A stretch of DNA of 64,000 bases from Flavobacteriaceae bacterium (lineage in GTDB: Bacteria > Bacteroidota > Bacteroidia > Flavobacteriales > Flavobacteriaceae). Location of the stretch: positions 62,001 to 126,000 of the forward strand of contig JAENXC010000009.1 of assembly GCA_016649715.1 (NCBI GenBank). The letters are read 5' to 3'. A program made the translations under genes and the position numbers. The notes beneath the pieces are model-generated. The model worked only from the letters and a program-made list of their open reading frames with translations, had not been told where the DNA came from and made no database searches. Shown in pieces: positions 63,097 to 64,000 of the stretch. Numbering within the stretch: position 1 is the first letter of the stretch; each line of letters opens with the position of its first letter.

Positions 63097-64000
63097 CTAC
63101 ATTTCTATTTTAAATTTATTTTTATATTCCTTCAAAATCTCCCTTTCATAATTCTTAAAAAACTCAGGATCGAAATTGGCTTGCTTCAAATTTTCAATTA
63201 CATAATCCACACTTCTTTTTTCATTCAGCCAGGTATCAAAAACTTCCTGTTTCATCCGTATTCCGAAGGTGTTTATTCCCAGAAATTCATTTGAAATTTT
63301 GTGATATGAAATAGTCACACAGCGCAGATCACTGTTGCATTTCCAATGAAATTGCGCTTCGTAATCTTTTCGTCTTTCTTCAGAAAAAACCCAACCGTAG
63401 GTTTGGTATTCAATGTCAAAAAACTTGGCGCTGTTAAACCAGTTTCCGGGGTTGTACTCAAAGGGTTTTCCGCAAATGGTTTGCGCTAAAGCTTCGCCCA
63501 TCATTCTTCCGGTGTACCAAACTGCTTCAATTGGCGGACGGTTACCGATAGGTTCGTGCTGTTGCGCGCAATCGCCAATGGCATAAACATCCGCAACGTT
63601 GGTTTCGAGTTTTCTGTTCACCAAAACGCCTCTGTCTGTTTCTATTTTTGAATTTTTCAGAAAAGAAATATTTGGCTTCACGCCAGTTGTTATTCCCACG
63701 ACACAACAAGGGATTTCTTCGCCACTTTTGGTAAGCACAGCACGTACATTTCCACTGTCGTCGCTCAAAATTTTATCGAGTTCTGAATTGTGCCGAAGAT
63801 CTACGCCGTGCGATTTTATATGTCGTGAAAGCATTTCCGCTTCGCCGTTTGGTAAAGTATTGGTCCAAAAAGCATCCTCGCGGATCAGCATGGTCACTTC
63901 GATATTTCGGGTTCGGAGCATTTCGGCCATTTCAACACCGATCAATCCGCCGCCAATAATTACCGCACGTGGACACTCTTTGTTGTTGGGAGCGTTTTTT
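63097..64000 (-). CDS. NAD(P)/FAD-dependent oxidoreductase (N-terminus beyond window)
   Basis: About 300 C-terminal residues of a pyridine-nucleotide disulfide-type flavoprotein. The NAD-binding motif is AVIIGGGLIGVEMAEMLRTR, then TLPNGEAEMLSRHIKSHGVD, GITTGVKPNISFLKNSKIET and the FAD-contacting DVYAIGDCAQQHEPIGNRPP. The frame is open to the right window edge, so the start is not visible. It resembles nitrite-reductase-type NADH/rubredoxin reductases. It lies directly upstream of the membrane 4Fe-4S protein on the same strand, which suggests that it is the electron donor. Confidence 0.82.
   Translation of the reverse strand, partial: KNAPNNKECPRAVIIGGGLIGVEMAEMLRTRNIEVTMLIREDAFWTNTLPNGEAEMLSRHIKSHGVDLRHNSELDKILSDDSGNVRAVLTKSGEEIPCCVVGITTGVKPNISFLKNSKIETDRGVLVNRKLETNVADVYAIGDCAQQHEPIGNRPPIEAVWYTGRMMGEALAQTICGKPFEYNPGNWFNSAKFFDIEYQTYGWVFSEERRKDYEAQFHWKCNSDLRCVTISYHKISNEFLGINTFGIRMKQEVFDTWLNEKRSVDYVIENLKQANFDPEFFKNYEREILKEYKNKFKIEM

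Noticed and set aside
1-64000. tRNA or rRNA genes
   Set aside because: No sequence with the conserved T-arm and acceptor features or rRNA signatures was recognised; a covariance search was not possible here.

Overview
The window comes from a member of the Bacteroidota, most likely the family Flavobacteriaceae. The evidence is two type IX secretion C-terminal sorting domains, TAnnTTTG-type promoter elements with little Shine-Dalgarno signal, Flavobacteriia-type core genes (gcvP, purE/purK, adk, obgE, mpl, fhs, a DUF4136 lipoprotein, M3 and M28 peptidases) and moderate-to-low G+C. The genus cannot be fixed from sequence alone.

Positions 1 to about 22,700 are the right-hand part of a Mu-like prophage with a contractile tail. 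The left end, and any transposase, lies outside the window. A leftward block carries the MuF-type head protein (cut by the window edge), DUF935 portal, DUF1320 protein and both terminase genes. A divergent region at 4.5-4.7 kb starts a long rightward operon: prohead protease/scaffold, major capsid protein, a lysis cassette (small membrane protein, DUF5675 protein, one-protein spanin candidate), tail sheath, tube, a tail chaperone with a likely -1 frameshift extension, tape measure, baseplate hub and spike, gp25-like wedge, LysM protein, an AT-rich LamG protein and the remaining baseplate/fibre genes.

At the right end of the prophage, where Mu carries com-mom, is a four-part cassette. It has a long hairpin with G-U pairs that points to plus-strand RNA (20,586-20,688), a 42-aa protein, an ABC ATPase whose frame joins a GNAT acetyltransferase through a canonical A AAA AAG slippery site, and a formyltransferase-fold protein lacking the usual catalytic Asn. 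I regard this as the best candidate for an under-described system, possibly DNA base modification. Just beyond lie two 22-bp-spaced repeats resembling transposase end sites, then only the C-terminal sorting domain of a type IX cargo protein, as if the phage had inserted into that gene.

From about 23 to 44 kb is host chromosome: a PLP decarboxylase, a BaiN-type flavoprotein, a toxin-antitoxin pair, a DUF1697 gene with an early stop, macro-domain and deaminase genes, a small glycosyltransferase/methyltransferase cluster, a KAS III enzyme, gcvP, a UbiA-like protein, a sigma factor with a Cys-containing partner, M28 and M3 peptidases, and purE and purK separated by GIY-YIG and RhuM genes. From 44 to 53.4 kb lie a thioesterase, thioredoxin, fhs, an AT-rich type II restriction-modification locus, a 21-bp minisatellite and small hypothetical genes. 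From 53.5 to 64 kb are adk, obgE, two envelope/TPR proteins, mpl, a PaiB-like protein, two GT2 genes, and a membrane Fe-S protein with a flavoprotein reductase cut by the window end.

Repeats are prominent. Palindromes based on GAGCGCAGTCGA, CCTGCCTGCC and CCCCTAAAGGGG, and spacers built from short tandem 'words', recur between genes. In two genes they sit inside the coding frame, and in three they supply the stop codon. No tRNA, rRNA or CRISPR array was recognised.
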